Shown here one piece after another: positions 41,357 through 49,561 of a DNA stretch of 64,000 nucleotides (positions within the stretch are counted from its first letter, which is position 1; every line of letters begins with the position of its first letter). The notes below the pieces were generated by a model. The model worked only from the letters and a program-made list of their open reading frames with translations, was not told the DNA's origin and did no database searches. The DNA comes from Faecalibacterium sp. I3-3-89 (lineage in GTDB: Bacteria; Bacillota; Clostridia; Oscillospirales; Ruminococcaceae): contig NZ_CP094468.1 of NCBI RefSeq assembly GCF_023347275.1, positions 2,604,001 to 2,668,000 of the forward strand, given 5' to 3'. The translations under genes were made by a program, and so were the position numbers.

Positions 41357-42400
41357 TCAGAGCCCCATCCGCTTTCTGTAGGCCTTGAATGCACCGGGCA
41401 GGGTATATTCGTCCTGCATCTGTTCCCGGCTGGCCCAGACGCAGCCTGCCGGGGCATAAACTGCGCCGACGCGGACGGCATATCCCTTCATCCGCCACTC
41501 GATGTGGCTGAAGATGTGCTTTGCCTCCGGCAGGGCTTCGGCACCCGCGCAGCCGAGGCCCAGCTCTTCCAGACGGGCGAGCACTTCCCCGGCGCTGAGG
41601 GCCTCGCCCTCCCATAAAAGGGGCTGCCACAGCCCGGCCAGCAGGCCCTTCCCGGGCCGCTGCTGTAAGAGGAACCGTCCCTCGGCATCCTCGGCCAGCA
41701 CCACCGTCACCGGCTCCACCCGCCGGGCCTTGGGCGCGGCCTTGCGGGGCAGTTCCAGCGCCGTGCCTGCCGCCCGGGCGGCGCACAGCGCTGCCAGCGG
41801 GCATTGTCCGCACAGCGGCGCACCGTTCGGCAGGCAGACCAGCGCCCCCAGCTCCATCAGGGCCTGATTGTAGTCGCCCGCCTTTTCCGGGGGCTGATGT
41901 TCCATGACCCGGGCTGTAAAGGCCTTTTTTACCCCCGGTTCTGTAATAACACCCGGATCATTATACAATCTGGAAAACACCCGCAGCACATTTCCGTCCA
42001 CGGCAGGCACGGCCAGCCCGAAGCTGATGGACGCGATGGCCCCCGCCGTGTAGTCCCCGATGCCGGGCAGGGCGCGGAGGGCGTCGTAGTCGGCCGGAAG
42101 CTCGCCGCCGTACTCCTCGCAGACGATGCGGGCGGCTTTCTGGAGGTTGCGCACCCGGCTGTAGTAGCCCAGACCCTCCCAGAGCTTGTGCAGCTTTTCT
42201 TCCTCGCAGGCCGCCAGCGCCGGGATGTCCGGCAGCGCCGCCAGAAAGCGCTCGTAATACGGCAGCGCCGCCGAGACGCGGGTCTGCTGCAGCATGATCT
42301 CGCTCAGCCAGACGTGGTAAGGGCTGGGGTCGGTGCGGAAGGGCAGGATGCGCTGGTTCCGGTAAAACCATTCCAGCAGGGCCGGGGCGATGTTTTCCAC
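41357..42400 (-). CDS. mutY: A/G-specific adenine glycosylase
   Basis: 347 aa. It removes adenine mispaired with 8-oxoguanine. Catalytic Glu in WLSEIMLQQT, helix-hairpin-helix LPGIGDYTAGAI with the Lys-less (adenine monofunctional) form, catalytic Asp in VDGNVLRVFSR, and the 4Fe-4S cysteines in VCLPNGAPLCGQCPLAALC (seven residues between the first two Cys rather than the usual six). The C-terminal NUDIX-like domain (FLLQQRPGKGLLAGLWQ) recognises 8-oxoG. The start is a GTG at 42400, nine nt after AAGGAGG. Confidence 0.93.
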   Translation of the reverse strand: MENIAPALLEWFYRNQRILPFRTDPSPYHVWLSEIMLQQTRVSAALPYYERFLAALPDIPALAACEEEKLHKLWEGLGYYSRVRNLQKAARIVCEEYGGELPADYDALRALPGIGDYTAGAIASISFGLAVPAVDGNVLRVFSRLYNDPGVITEPGVKKAFTARVMEHQPPEKAGDYNQALMELGALVCLPNGAPLCGQCPLAALCAARAAGTALELPRKAAPKARRVEPVTVVLAEDAEGRFLLQQRPGKGLLAGLWQPLLWEGEALSAGEVLARLEELGLGCAGAEALPEAKHIFSHIEWRMKGYAVRVGAVYAPAGCVWASREQMQDEYTLPGAFKAYRKRMGL

Positions 42401-42430
42401 TTGTTTGGGCCTCCTTGTTGAAAAAACAAA

Positions 42431-42574
42431 GAAACCTCTCCGTCATTGCTCCGCAATGCCACCTCTCCTACCGAGGAGAGGCCTTGGCAAAATGGGAAAC
42501 TTTCCCTCTTCGCCAGAGGCTCCCCTCGATAGGGGAGCTGGCAAAGCCGACAGGCTTTGACTGAGAGGTTTTTT
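42431..42574. repeat. Paired palindromic repeat element, copy 4 (complete, inverted relative to copy 2)
   Basis: Left module (42431-42489, minus): ACCTCTCCGTCATTGC..., hairpin CATTGC-GGA-GCAATG on the minus strand, CCTCTCC-TCGGTA-GGAGAGG. Right module (42511-42574, plus): GGCTCCCC-TCGATA-GGGGAGC, variable hairpin CAAAGCC-GACA-GGCTTTG, CTGAGAGGTTTTTT. The linker reads, on the minus strand, CTCTGGCGAAGAGGGAAAG...GCCAAGG, nearly the same as copy 2. It lies between asnS and mutY. Confidence 0.85.
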
Positions 42575-42579
42575 ACTAC

Positions 42580-43968
42580 TTAGAATCCGTAAGCCGTGCG
42601 GGGGAAGGGCAGCACGTCACGGATGTTCTGGATGCCCGTGAGGTACATGATCATCCGCTCGAAGCCCAGGCCATAGCCTGCGTGCTCCACGCCGCCGAAC
42701 TTGCGGAGGTTCAGATACCAGTCGTAGCTGGACTTGTCCAGACCCAGCTCGTCCATACGGGTCACGAGCTTGTCGTAGTCCTCCTCGCGCTGGCTGCCGC
42801 CGATCAGCTCGCCGATGCCGGGCACCAGCATATCGGCTGCGGCCACGGTCTTGCCGTCGGCGTTCTGCTTCATGTAGAAGCTCTTGATCTCCTTCGGGTA
42901 GTCGGTGACGAAGACGGGCTTCTTGAACACCACCTCGGTCAGGTAGCGCTCGTGCTCGGTCTGGATGTCCACGCCCCACTCCACGGGGAACTGGAACTTC
43001 TTGTTGTTCTTCTTCAAAATCTCGATGGCATCGGTGTAGCTGATGCGGCCGAACTCGCTGCCTGCCACCAGCTCGAGGCGCTCGATGAGGCCCTTGTCGA
43101 TGAACTGGTTGAAGAAGGCCATCTCATCGGGGCAGTTGTCCAGCACATAGCGGATGACGTACTTGGTCATGGCCTCGGCGGTATCCATGTAGCCGTTCAG
43201 GTCGCAGAAGGCCATCTCCGGCTCGATCATCCAGAACTCAGCGGCGTGGCGGGTGGTGAAGCTCTTCTCGGCGCGGAAGGTGGGACCGAAGGTGTACACC
43301 TTGCCGAAGGCCATGGCCATGGCCTCGGCCTCCAGCTGGCCGGAAACGGTCAGGTTGACCGGCTTTTCGAAGAAGTCCTTGGTGTAATCGACGGTGCCGT
43401 CCTCGTTCTTGGGGACGTTGTCGAGGTCGAGGGTGGTGACGCGGAACATCTCGCCGGCACCCTCGCAGTCGGAAGCGGTCAGCAGCGGGGAGTGGGCGTA
43501 GACAAAGCCGTTCTCCTGAAAGAACTTATGGATGGCATACGCCGCCACGCTGCGGACGCGGAAAGCAGCGTTGAAGGTGTTGGTGCGGGGGCGCAGGGTG
43601 GGCATGGTGCGCAGATACTCCATGCTCATCTTCTTTTTCTGCAGCGGGTACTCGTCGGCGGGGCAGTCGCCCAGAATTTCCACGCTGTCGGCGTTCAGCT
43701 CGAAGGGCTGCTTTGCCTGCGGGGTCAGCACGATGCGGCCCACGACGCGCAGGCTGCTGTACAGGCCGGTGTGGACGACCTCATCGTAGTTTGCCAGCTT
43801 GCCGGCTTCCAGCACGACCTGCAGGGTCTTGAAGCAGCCGCCGTCCGACAGGGCGATGAAGCCGATGTTCTTGGAGTCGCGGATGTTCTTTGCCCAGCCG
43901 CATACGGTGACGACCGTACCGTCGGCGGGGGTGTTCTTGTACAGCGAAACGATCTCAGTGCGTTCCAT
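42580..43968 (-). CDS. asnS: Asparaginyl-tRNA synthetase
   Basis: 462 aa, class IIb. The N-terminal OB fold ([25 protein letters not shown]) binds the anticodon. Motif 2 is [22 protein letters not shown] and motif 3 [15 protein letters not shown]; the C-terminal [10 protein letters not shown] is the AsnRS signature. The ATG at 43968 has GGAGG 9 nt upstream. Expression is controlled by the T-box leader. Confidence 0.95.
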   Translation of the reverse strand: MERTEIVSLYKNTPADGTVVTVCGWAKNIRDSKNIGFIALSDGGCFKTLQVVLEAGKLANYDEVVHTGLYSSLRVVGRIVLTPQAKQPFELNADSVEILGDCPADEYPLQKKKMSMEYLRTMPTLRPRTNTFNAAFRVRSVAAYAIHKFFQENGFVYAHSPLLTASDCEGAGEMFRVTTLDLDNVPKNEDGTVDYTKDFFEKPVNLTVSGQLEAEAMAMAFGKVYTFGPTFRAEKSFTTRHAAEFWMIEPEMAFCDLNGYMDTAEAMTKYVIRYVLDNCPDEMAFFNQFIDKGLIERLELVAGSEFGRISYTDAIEILKKNNKKFQFPVEWGVDIQTEHERYLTEVVFKKPVFVTDYPKEIKSFYMKQNADGKTVAAADMLVPGIGELIGGSQREEDYDKLVTRMDELGLDKSSYDWYLNLRKFGGVEHAGYGLGFERMIMYLTGIQNIRDVLPFPRTAYGF

Positions 43969-43990
43969 TTTCAGATTACCTCCGGTATAA

Positions 43991-44290
43991 AATAAAAAGA
44001 CAGCTTTTCTCCCTGAAAGTTCAGGGCGAACAAGCTGTCTTGTAATGTCCGCGGTGCCACCTGAATTACCGGAAGTGTCCGGTCGCTCACGCGCTCATGG
44101 TAAAAGCGCTGCCCCGTTAACGCTGGGCCTGCGGCGCACCTACTGGCGGCGCTCGGTCGGATAAGACCGCGCCCTGTTCAGCCTGCTGCTCCCGGGTGTT
44201 CGTTCACGCACCGTCCGCGCACGGCTCCCAGCTCTGCCGCGCTCTCTGTGGCATTGTGATGCGCTACTTTTCCCGCTCATTGCATTTACT
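43991..44290 (-). promoter_or_regulatory. T-box leader of asnS (tRNA-Asn-sensing riboswitch)
   Basis: On the minus strand the conserved T-box GGTGGCACCGCGGAC (44047-44061) precedes a terminator whose stem is AAGACAGCTT (44032-44041) and AAGCTGTCTT followed by T-run (43991-44006). Stem I begins about 44275 with the AGTA motif; the specifier region GAACACCCGGGAGC holds AAC (44198-44200), the Asn codon. Uncharged tRNA-Asn is expected to pair with the specifier and the T-box bulge, which disrupts the terminator. Length is about 300 nt. Confidence 0.93.
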
Positions 44291-44296
44291 TCTTAA

Positions 44297-44325
44297 AATA
44301 TAGCACTTTGCCGCCGTTTCGTCAA
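44297..44325 (-). promoter_or_regulatory. Promoter of the asnS T-box transcript
   Basis: TTGACG (44320-44325), 17-nt spacer, TATATT (44297-44302) on the minus strand. The -35 box overlaps the stop codon of spoIIP. Confidence 0.8.
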
Positions 44326-45446
44326 GCATCCGGCCCCAGCAGGGCCTGCACGAGGCCATTTGCGGCCAGCTGCCCGGCGTAGAGGGCCTCATTCAGGTTA
44401 TTGCCGTGACCTCCGATCTCGATGAGGAGGCTGCCGGTGGTCAGATCCTGATTATAGAAGCGGTAGCTGAACAACACAGGCCGGGTGAAGCCGGGGTACA
44501 TCCCCTCCATGCTGCGCTCCCACGCGGCGGCAAAGCGGAGGTTCTGCCGCCAGTTTGGCAGCTGGACGCTGCCGCCGTTGTCGCAGCCGCAGATGATCAT
44601 GACCTGCGCCGCCTGCCGCCCGTCCACGGTGCAGACGGGGGCCATCCGGGAGCCACCCTCCGTCTCGATGGCGTCCCGGTGGACGTCCAGCACTACCTTG
44701 ATGCTGGGGTACTGGGCCAAGTACCGCTGGACGACGGCCCGGCTGTTCGCATAGCTGCCGGTGTAGCTGGGGTAGTCGTTCAGGGTCTCGTCGTGGAGGG
44801 TGTTCAGCCCGGCGGCATTGAGGGTGTCGGCCATCACACGGCCCACGGCGCACATATTGAGGTTCGTGTCGGTCGTGCGTGCGCCGTCGCCGGGCGAATA
44901 CCACAGCCCTGCCGAGAGACGGTAGTCCTCGGTGGCGTGGGTGTGCATGATGAGGATCTGCGGGTCGGGGCTGTCCTTTTCGACCCCGAAGGGCAGCGGA
45001 TTTTCTATTTCCGCCGCGATGTCCGCCACGCTCTGACGGGTGTTATTTTTGATGCTGCCCGCGCCGCAGGGGACATACTTCCCGCCGCTGCCCTGCGGGT
45101 AGTTCTTTTCGAGGACAGCGCCCGCATTCTCAGGCCGGGCGTCCTCGCCCAGAAGCTCCACAAGGTAGCCCTCGATGCCTTCCGCCGGAGCGGCGGCTTC
45201 GGGCTGTGAAGGGGCAGATACAGCGCTTTCCGGGGCGGCTTCGGCGGCAGACGCCGCCTCTTGCGCCCCGCTGGCGACAGCCTTCCGGCTCAGGGAAAGG
45301 GCGGTCTGTGCCGCCGGGACAGGCCCGGCGATGATCGCTGCCAGCCCCAGCACAAGGCTGTGGGCCGTGATGGTCAGGGCCGCAAAAAGGGCCGCAGCGC
45401 CCAGAAACGGCAGCATCCGGCTCTGCCCGGCCTCTCTGCAGCGCAT
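44322..45446 (-). CDS. spoIIP: Stage II sporulation protein P
   Basis: 374 aa. A membrane-anchored peptidoglycan amidase/endopeptidase that with SpoIID degrades septal wall during engulfment. An N-terminal helix (LFAALTITAHSLVLGLAAIIAGP) and an Ala/Pro-rich linker precede the catalytic domain. Zinc-site blocks are ILIMHTHATEDY, VVLDVHRDA and LIEIGGHGN. FSYRFYNQDLTTGSLLIE is characteristic. It follows gpr by 54 nt, the usual Clostridia/Bacillus order. Confidence 0.92.
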   Translation of the reverse strand: MRCREAGQSRMLPFLGAAALFAALTITAHSLVLGLAAIIAGPVPAAQTALSLSRKAVASGAQEAASAAEAAPESAVSAPSQPEAAAPAEGIEGYLVELLGEDARPENAGAVLEKNYPQGSGGKYVPCGAGSIKNNTRQSVADIAAEIENPLPFGVEKDSPDPQILIMHTHATEDYRLSAGLWYSPGDGARTTDTNLNMCAVGRVMADTLNAAGLNTLHDETLNDYPSYTGSYANSRAVVQRYLAQYPSIKVVLDVHRDAIETEGGSRMAPVCTVDGRQAAQVMIICGCDNGGSVQLPNWRQNLRFAAAWERSMEGMYPGFTRPVLFSYRFYNQDLTTGSLLIEIGGHGNNLNEALYAGQLAANGLVQALLGPDA

Positions 45447-45500
45447 AGACTTCCCCCTCCCCTTCTGCTTTGTCTTTACAATATGACGGAGGCTCTGGTT

Positions 45501-46280
45501 TTATCCCGCCAGCCAGCAGAGCTGGGCGATGCTGAGCCTCGGCTGCAAGGCCCGGTTGATAGCCGCGCCCAGCAGCGCAGCCCCGTGGGCGATGACGCTG
45601 TCCAGCTCCCGGGGCGTCACGACGAGGTCTTTGCCCTCCTGCGCCGCCATCAGGGTCGGGATGCCCGCCGCGATGACCGGCAGGCCCAGCCGGGCCGTGT
45701 CCAGATGTCGGGCGCTGCCGGGCTGGGCGGGGCAGAGGCCGGCGTCGGAAAATTGCAGCGTCCGGCCCAGCCGCTGCGGCTCAGAAGAACAGAGGCTGTC
45801 CACGCAGATGAGGGCCGTGGGCCTCACCTCCCTCACCAGCGCCCCGGCCAGCTGCTGTAAGCTCAGACCGGTGGAGGCCGAGACCCCCGGGGCGACCGCT
45901 GCCACGGGGCGGATGCCCTGCACCGGCGGGCGGCCCGCCCCCATCGTGACGAAAATTTTCTGGGTCGTCCTCGGCCCGAGGGCGTCGGCTGTGACCCGGC
46001 GGTTGCCCACGCCCAGCACCAGCACCGGCCCTTCCGGCGGCATAAGCGCCCGCAGCTCCTCCGCCGCCTGCTCAATAACTTCGGCGTCCCGCTCGTCCAG
46101 CACGCTGACGCTGGGCACTTCCAGCGTAACGTACCGCCCCCGGGGCTTTTCGAGGCCCTCCCGGGCGATCTCCACCCGCGTCACCGTCACGCCGCCCCGC
46201 CGCGCCGTGGCTGTGCGGACGCCGCCGGGCAGGTCTGCCGCCGCGGCATACAGCTCGTCCGCCATATCGGTCAAGCGCAT
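45501..46280 (-). CDS. gpr: Germination protease (GPR), short form
   Basis: 259 aa. In the family it digests small acid-soluble spore proteins during germination. GVGNRRVTADALGPRTTQKIFVTMG is the main signature, and ICVDSLCSS carries the second aspartate region; VAPGVSASTGLSLQQLAGALV is also conserved. Typical GPRs are about 320-370 aa, so this one lacks about 60-100 residues, mainly at the C-terminus and in the propeptide region. GAGGG precedes the ATG by 6 nt. It is divergent from rpsT and co-directional with spoIIP. Confidence 0.88.
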   Translation of the reverse strand: MRLTDMADELYAAAADLPGGVRTATARRGGVTVTRVEIAREGLEKPRGRYVTLEVPSVSVLDERDAEVIEQAAEELRALMPPEGPVLVLGVGNRRVTADALGPRTTQKIFVTMGAGRPPVQGIRPVAAVAPGVSASTGLSLQQLAGALVREVRPTALICVDSLCSSEPQRLGRTLQFSDAGLCPAQPGSARHLDTARLGLPVIAAGIPTLMAAQEGKDLVVTPRELDSVIAHGAALLGAAINRALQPRLSIAQLCWLAG

Positions 46281-46391
46281 CGTTTTCCCTCATTTCTGTT
46301 CCATTTTTCGCCAAAAAGCCGTTTTTGGGGCCTTGCAGCACAAAAAGTATGGGAAAATCAAAACTTTTTGAAACAAAAATCGAAAAAATGC

Positions 46392-46420
46392 TTGCGCTGG
46401 AACGGCAAATATGGTATCAT
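46392..46420 (+). promoter_or_regulatory. Promoter of rpsT
   Basis: TTGCGC (46392-46397), 17-nt spacer, TATCAT (46415-46420). The leader is about 32 nt with AAGGAGG close to the start. Confidence 0.65.
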
Positions 46421-46458
46421 AAGGTGCGCTGTTATAGGTAGCCAAGGAGGTGGAACGA

Positions 46459-46719
46459 ATGCCTAACATCAAATCTCAGAAGGACCGCGTCGTGCAGGCT
46501 GTTGCAGAGCAGGCTCACAACAAGGCCATTAAGACCAACCTGAAAACAGTCGTCAAGAAGGCAGACGCTGCCATCGATGCGAATGCCGCTGACAAGGACG
46601 CAACCGTCCTGGCTGCTGTTTCCGCGATCGACAAGGCTCGCGCTAAGGGTGTCATCAAGAAGAACACCGCTAGCCGCAAGATCAGCCGTATGGCAAAGCG
46701 TGCGAACAAGAACGCTTGA
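46459..46719 (+). CDS. rpsT: 30S ribosomal protein S20
   Basis: 86 aa, the usual size. Lys/Ala-rich helical protein that binds 16S rRNA early in assembly. MPNIKSQKDRVVQAVAEQ, HNKAIKTNLKTVVKKADAAI and KGVIKKNTASRKISRMAKR are the family blocks. AAGGAGG lies 9 nt before the ATG at 46459. Codon use differs from neighbours (GCT, ATC, AAG preference), as expected for a highly expressed gene. Confidence 0.96.
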   Translation: MPNIKSQKDRVVQAVAEQAHNKAIKTNLKTVVKKADAAIDANAADKDATVLAAVSAIDKARAKGVIKKNTASRKISRMAKRANKNA

Positions 46720-46739
46720 TCGCAGTTTGACTGACGAAC

Positions 46740-46776
46740 AAAACCCCTGTACCGGGACCCCGGTGCGGGGGTTTTT
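46740..46776 (+). terminator. Terminator of rpsT
   Basis: AACCCC...ACCGG / CCGGT..GGGGTT interrupted stem followed by TTTTTGTTTTTT. Confidence 0.9.
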
Positions 46777-47182
46777 GTTTTTTATTTTTCCGGGCGCGGG
46801 GTCGGTCCGATTGCTGTTGCAGCAGGGCTTGGTTTTCTTTAAGCAGGCGCGCGCTGGTGGCGCGGATTAAAGCGTTGTTGCAGTAGGGCTGATTTTTTCT
46901 TTAAGTGGGATTTCGCGCTGGTGGCGCGGGGCAGGTTTTCTCTTATGGTCAAGTGGCTTGCGCTCCGCGCGGGCCAGAGGCAGGGAGGGGTGTTTCGACT
47001 CCCCCCTCCCTACCTCTGGACTCCACTCTCCCCGCAACGAGTTAAGGGCTGCTCGCCCTTGATTCGTGCCTCCCGCGCCTCGAAAGTAGCGGGTGCTTTT
47101 CTGGTTCTCTTTTGGCACGCAAAAGAGAACTTAGCCTTACCGTAACAGCACTCTAACCCCGCGCACAAGCGCGCGCACCCAC
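46777..47182. other. 406-bp structured noncoding region with three related repeats
   Basis: Two direct copies of a roughly 50-bp unit (about 46812-46863 and 46873-46929) share TTGCAG-AGGGCT, TTTTCTTTAAG and GCGCTGGTGGCGCGG. A third, inverted copy at about 47157-47191 keeps TTTCTTTAAGTGGG and a GCGCGC...GCGCGG end, so copies bracket the rest. Inside are a 17-bp hairpin with one mismatch (46974-47019), AAGGGC-TGCTC-GCCCTT (47044-47060) and a perfect 11-bp stem GTTCTCTTTTG / CAAAAGAGAAC (47104-47130). Frames here have no ribosome sites or homology that I recognise. It may be a structured RNA or a nonautonomous mobile repeat. Confidence 0.55.
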
Positions 47183-47446
47183 TTAAAGAAAAACCTCCTC
47201 TGTGACGATATGTATCTTCCCCTGCTTTTCCATCACCACCTCCTCCGGCAGCGGCTTCGGCCTTTGGGCCAGCATCCACCACCCGGCCCAGACGGCGGGG
47301 ACTGCCGCTGCAAGGGCCAGCCCCGGCCAGAGCACCGCCGGGTATCGCAGCGCCGCGCTGCCGGGCCAGAACACCGCCGCCGCGCAGAGCGCCTGCGCTG
47401 TCCAGCCCTCCCAGAAGATGGTCGTCCATTGTGTTTCCTGTTTCAT
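47183..47446 (-). CDS. Hypothetical small membrane protein downstream of spoVAE
   Basis: 87 aa. Two hydrophobic segments (AQALCAAAVFWPGSAALRYPA and LWPGLALAAAVPAVWAGWWML) separated by a short turn, then a charged tail QRPKPLPEEVVMEKQGKIH. AGGAGG lies 8 nt before the ATG at 47446. A terminator separates it from spoVAE. No family recognised. Its last codons lie within the inverted copy of the neighbouring repeat. Confidence 0.65.
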   Translation of the reverse strand: MKQETQWTTIFWEGWTAQALCAAAVFWPGSAALRYPAVLWPGLALAAAVPAVWAGWWMLAQRPKPLPEEVVMEKQGKIHIVTEEVFL

Positions 47447-47520
47447 GCTTCCTGCCTCCTTTGGTCCCAATATAACGCACCCCGGACGAAAAATGAGCCG
47501 AAACGGCCCGCCACGCACAG

Positions 47521-47548
47521 AAAAACATCCCGGCGCGAGACCGGGATG
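47521..47548 (-). terminator. Terminator of the spoVA operon
   Basis: CATCCCGG / CCGGGATG perfect stem with 7-nt loop; on the minus strand it is followed by TTTTTCTG. Confidence 0.9.
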
Positions 47549-47553
47549 CTTTT

Positions 47554-47910
47554 CTAGTTCTGGTCATGGCTCTTCCCCACCCACGAGCACACCACCCCGC
47601 ATACAAGGCTTGTCGTGATGCCCGCAGCCGCAGCCGTCAGCCCTCCGGTGAGGATGCCGATGGCCCCCTCCTCCTCGATGGCTGTCCGCACCCCCTTGGC
47701 CAGCAGATGCCCGAACCCCAGCAGGGGCACGGTGGCCCCACAGCCCGCGAACTCCGCCAGCGGCCCATACCACCCCACCGCCGAAAGGATGACGCCCGCC
47801 ACCACATAGCCCGTCAGGATGCGGGCAGGGGTCAGGCCGGTGAGGTCGATGAGCAGCTGGCCGATGACGCAGATGCCGCCGCCCACCACGAAGGCCCAGA
47901 AGTAATTCAT
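47554..47910 (-). CDS. spoVAE: Stage V sporulation protein AE (SpoVAE, short form)
   Basis: 118 aa with about four membrane helices: YFWAFVVGGGICVIGQLLID, ILTGYVVAGVILSAVGWY, FAGCGATVPLLGFGHLLAKG and GILTGGLTAAAAGITTSLVCG. Part of the spore membrane channel for dipicolinic acid. Its start overlaps the spoVAD stop by 4 nt (ATGA). Confidence 0.92.
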   Translation of the reverse strand: MNYFWAFVVGGGICVIGQLLIDLTGLTPARILTGYVVAGVILSAVGWYGPLAEFAGCGATVPLLGFGHLLAKGVRTAIEEEGAIGILTGGLTAAAAGITTSLVCGVVCSWVGKSHDQN

Positions 47911-48932
47911 CCGTTTTCCTCCTTCTGCTGCGGGCTGCGCAGCTCCACAAGATGGGCGATGGCCGGGATGCTCTCCTTCTGCAAAAAGGTCGTCTGGCTC
48001 ATCAGTGCGCCGGTGGCGATAAAGAGCGCCCGCTTCTGCGTCCCCCGCTCGAGGCGGGGCAGGATATGCCCGCAGAGGACGGAGGCGCTGCAGCCCGGCC
48101 CGGAGCCGCCGCTCTTCACGGTCTGCTCAGTGGCATCGTAGAGGATGCAGCCGCAGTCCACATGGTTCTTGAGCAGCAGTCCCTCCGCCGCCAGCAGGTC
48201 GCGGAGGAGCTGGCTCCCCACATGGCCGAGGTCGCCGGTGTAGATGCGGTCGAAGTCCTCCGGAGCGCTGCCGGTGTCCTTCAGATAGCGCAGAAGGGTG
48301 GCTGCGGCCGCAGGGGCCATGGCCGCGCCCATGTTGTTGATGTCTTTTATCTTATAGTCCTGCACCCGCCCGAAGGTGACGGCACAGAGCTGCACCCCCT
48401 CGCCCGCAGGCCGCAGCAGGCAGGCTCCCGCCGCCGTGGCCGTCCACTGGGCCGTGGGCGTCCGCACCGCACCGTAGCTCAGCGGCGTGCGGAACTGGCG
48501 CTCTGCCGCGCAGAAATGGCTGGACGTCATGGCCAGCAGGCCGTCGGCCATCCCGGCGCTGCACAGCGCCGCGCCGAGGCCCAGCGCCTCGGCCATCGTG
48601 CTGCACGCGCCGAACAGGCCCGCGAAGGGGATGCCCAGCTCTCGCATGGCGTAGCTGGATGCGGTGCACTGGGCCTGCAAGTCTCCCGCCAGCACGAGGC
48701 TGACCTTTTCGGGGGTCGTCTGGGCCTTTTTAAGGCAGAGCCGCGCCGTTTGCAGGGCCAGCTCCTTTTCGGCGGCTTCCCAGCTGGACTGGCCGAAGAA
48801 GTTGTCGGCGCTCAGCGCATCGAAGCAGGCGGCGAGGGGGCCTTCGCCCTCCTTTTTGCCGCCGATGGCCGCATGCGCCGCCACGATGGGCGGCGTCGGG
48901 AACAAAAGGGTATCTCCGCGGCGTGCGGCCAT
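47907..48932 (-). CDS. spoVAD: Stage V sporulation protein AD
   Basis: 341 aa. Thiolase-like fold that binds dipicolinic acid for uptake into the forespore. TPPIVAAHAAIGGKKEGEGP, FDALSADNFFGQSSWEAAE, GLFGACSTMAEAL, GHVGSQLL and SGGSGPGCSASVL are SpoVAD signatures. In the family, the thiolase active-site residues are not catalytic. It is 116 nt downstream of spoVAC and overlaps spoVAE. Confidence 0.94.
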   Translation of the reverse strand: MAARRGDTLLFPTPPIVAAHAAIGGKKEGEGPLAACFDALSADNFFGQSSWEAAEKELALQTARLCLKKAQTTPEKVSLVLAGDLQAQCTASSYAMRELGIPFAGLFGACSTMAEALGLGAALCSAGMADGLLAMTSSHFCAAERQFRTPLSYGAVRTPTAQWTATAAGACLLRPAGEGVQLCAVTFGRVQDYKIKDINNMGAAMAPAAAATLLRYLKDTGSAPEDFDRIYTGDLGHVGSQLLRDLLAAEGLLLKNHVDCGCILYDATEQTVKSGGSGPGCSASVLCGHILPRLERGTQKRALFIATGALMSQTTFLQKESIPAIAHLVELRSPQQKEENG

Positions 48933-49048
48933 ACAGTTTCCTCCTTTATGGGGCTGATTTTATCCGCTTTTTGTGGTATACTGGGGTTTCGGCAGGCGGA
49001 TGCAATTTTCGCACCCTCTCCTGCGTATTCTGGACAGGGAGAGCCGTT

Positions 49049-49486
49049 TTATCCAAGCAGCCAGCAGACGCTGCCGTAGAGCACCGCCGCCAGCGTGCCG
49101 TAGACGATGACCGGCCCGGCGATGAGGAACATCTTCGCGCCGGTGCCCAGCACCCGGCCCTCGGTCTTGAACTCGATGGCCGCACTGACCACCGCGTTGG
49201 CGAAGCCTGTGATGGGCACGAGGGTGCCCGCGCCCGCCTTCGCGGCCAGCTTCTGGTAGAGGCCCAGCGTCGTCAGCAGGGCCGACAACACTACCAGTGT
49301 GCAGCTGGTGAGGGTGCCGGCCAGTTCTTTGTCCAGCCCCATGGTCAGATACCACCCCCGCAGCACCTCGCCCAGCAGGCAGATGCCGCCGCCCACGCAG
49401 AACGCCCAAAGGCAGTCTCTGCCCAGCGGCGAGGGCGGGCCGACCCGGCGCACCCTGCGCCCGTATTCCTCAGCCGACATTTTCAT
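49049..49486 (-). CDS. spoVAC: Stage V sporulation protein AC
   Basis: 145 aa. About four membrane helices, with CLWAFCVGGGICLLGEVLRGW and PITGFANAVVSAAIEFKTEG, the typical SpoVAC blocks; it acts as a mechanosensitive membrane component of the DPA channel. The start at 49486 follows GGGAGG by 8 nt; a second ATG lies two codons on. First gene of spoVAC-AD-AE, with a sigma-G-like promoter. Confidence 0.94.
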   Translation of the reverse strand: MKMSAEEYGRRVRRVGPPSPLGRDCLWAFCVGGGICLLGEVLRGWYLTMGLDKELAGTLTSCTLVVLSALLTTLGLYQKLAAKAGAGTLVPITGFANAVVSAAIEFKTEGRVLGTGAKMFLIAGPVIVYGTLAAVLYGSVCWLLG

Positions 49487-49505
49487 CCTGTTCGCCTCCC
49501 GGGAA

Positions 49506-49535
49506 TAGGATGTCCTCCCCTGTGGAAAAATATAC
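49506..49535 (-). promoter_or_regulatory. Sigma-G-like promoter of the spoVA operon
   Basis: On the minus strand GTATA (49531-49535), 18-nt spacer, CATCCTA (49506-49512), close to the Bacillus sigma-G consensus GHATR-N18-CATWHTA with one deviation. In B. subtilis spoVA is transcribed by sigma-G. Confidence 0.65.
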
Positions 49536-49561
49536 ACACCCAACCGGAAAGAAGGTCTTTT

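Noticed and set aside
46281..46400. Sigma-G promoter for gpr-spoIIP
   Set aside because: A CATACTT box is present about 65 nt upstream of gpr, but no GHATR-like box lies at the right distance.
46867..47145. Short frames on both strands in the rpsT-spoVA gap
   Set aside because: They cross several hairpins and repeats, have no ribosome sites, and look like translations of structured repeat DNA.
48923..49561. In-frame extension upstream of the M15 peptidase
   Set aside because: It runs antisense through spoVAC and shows no homology; the start at 49562 fits the membrane anchor.
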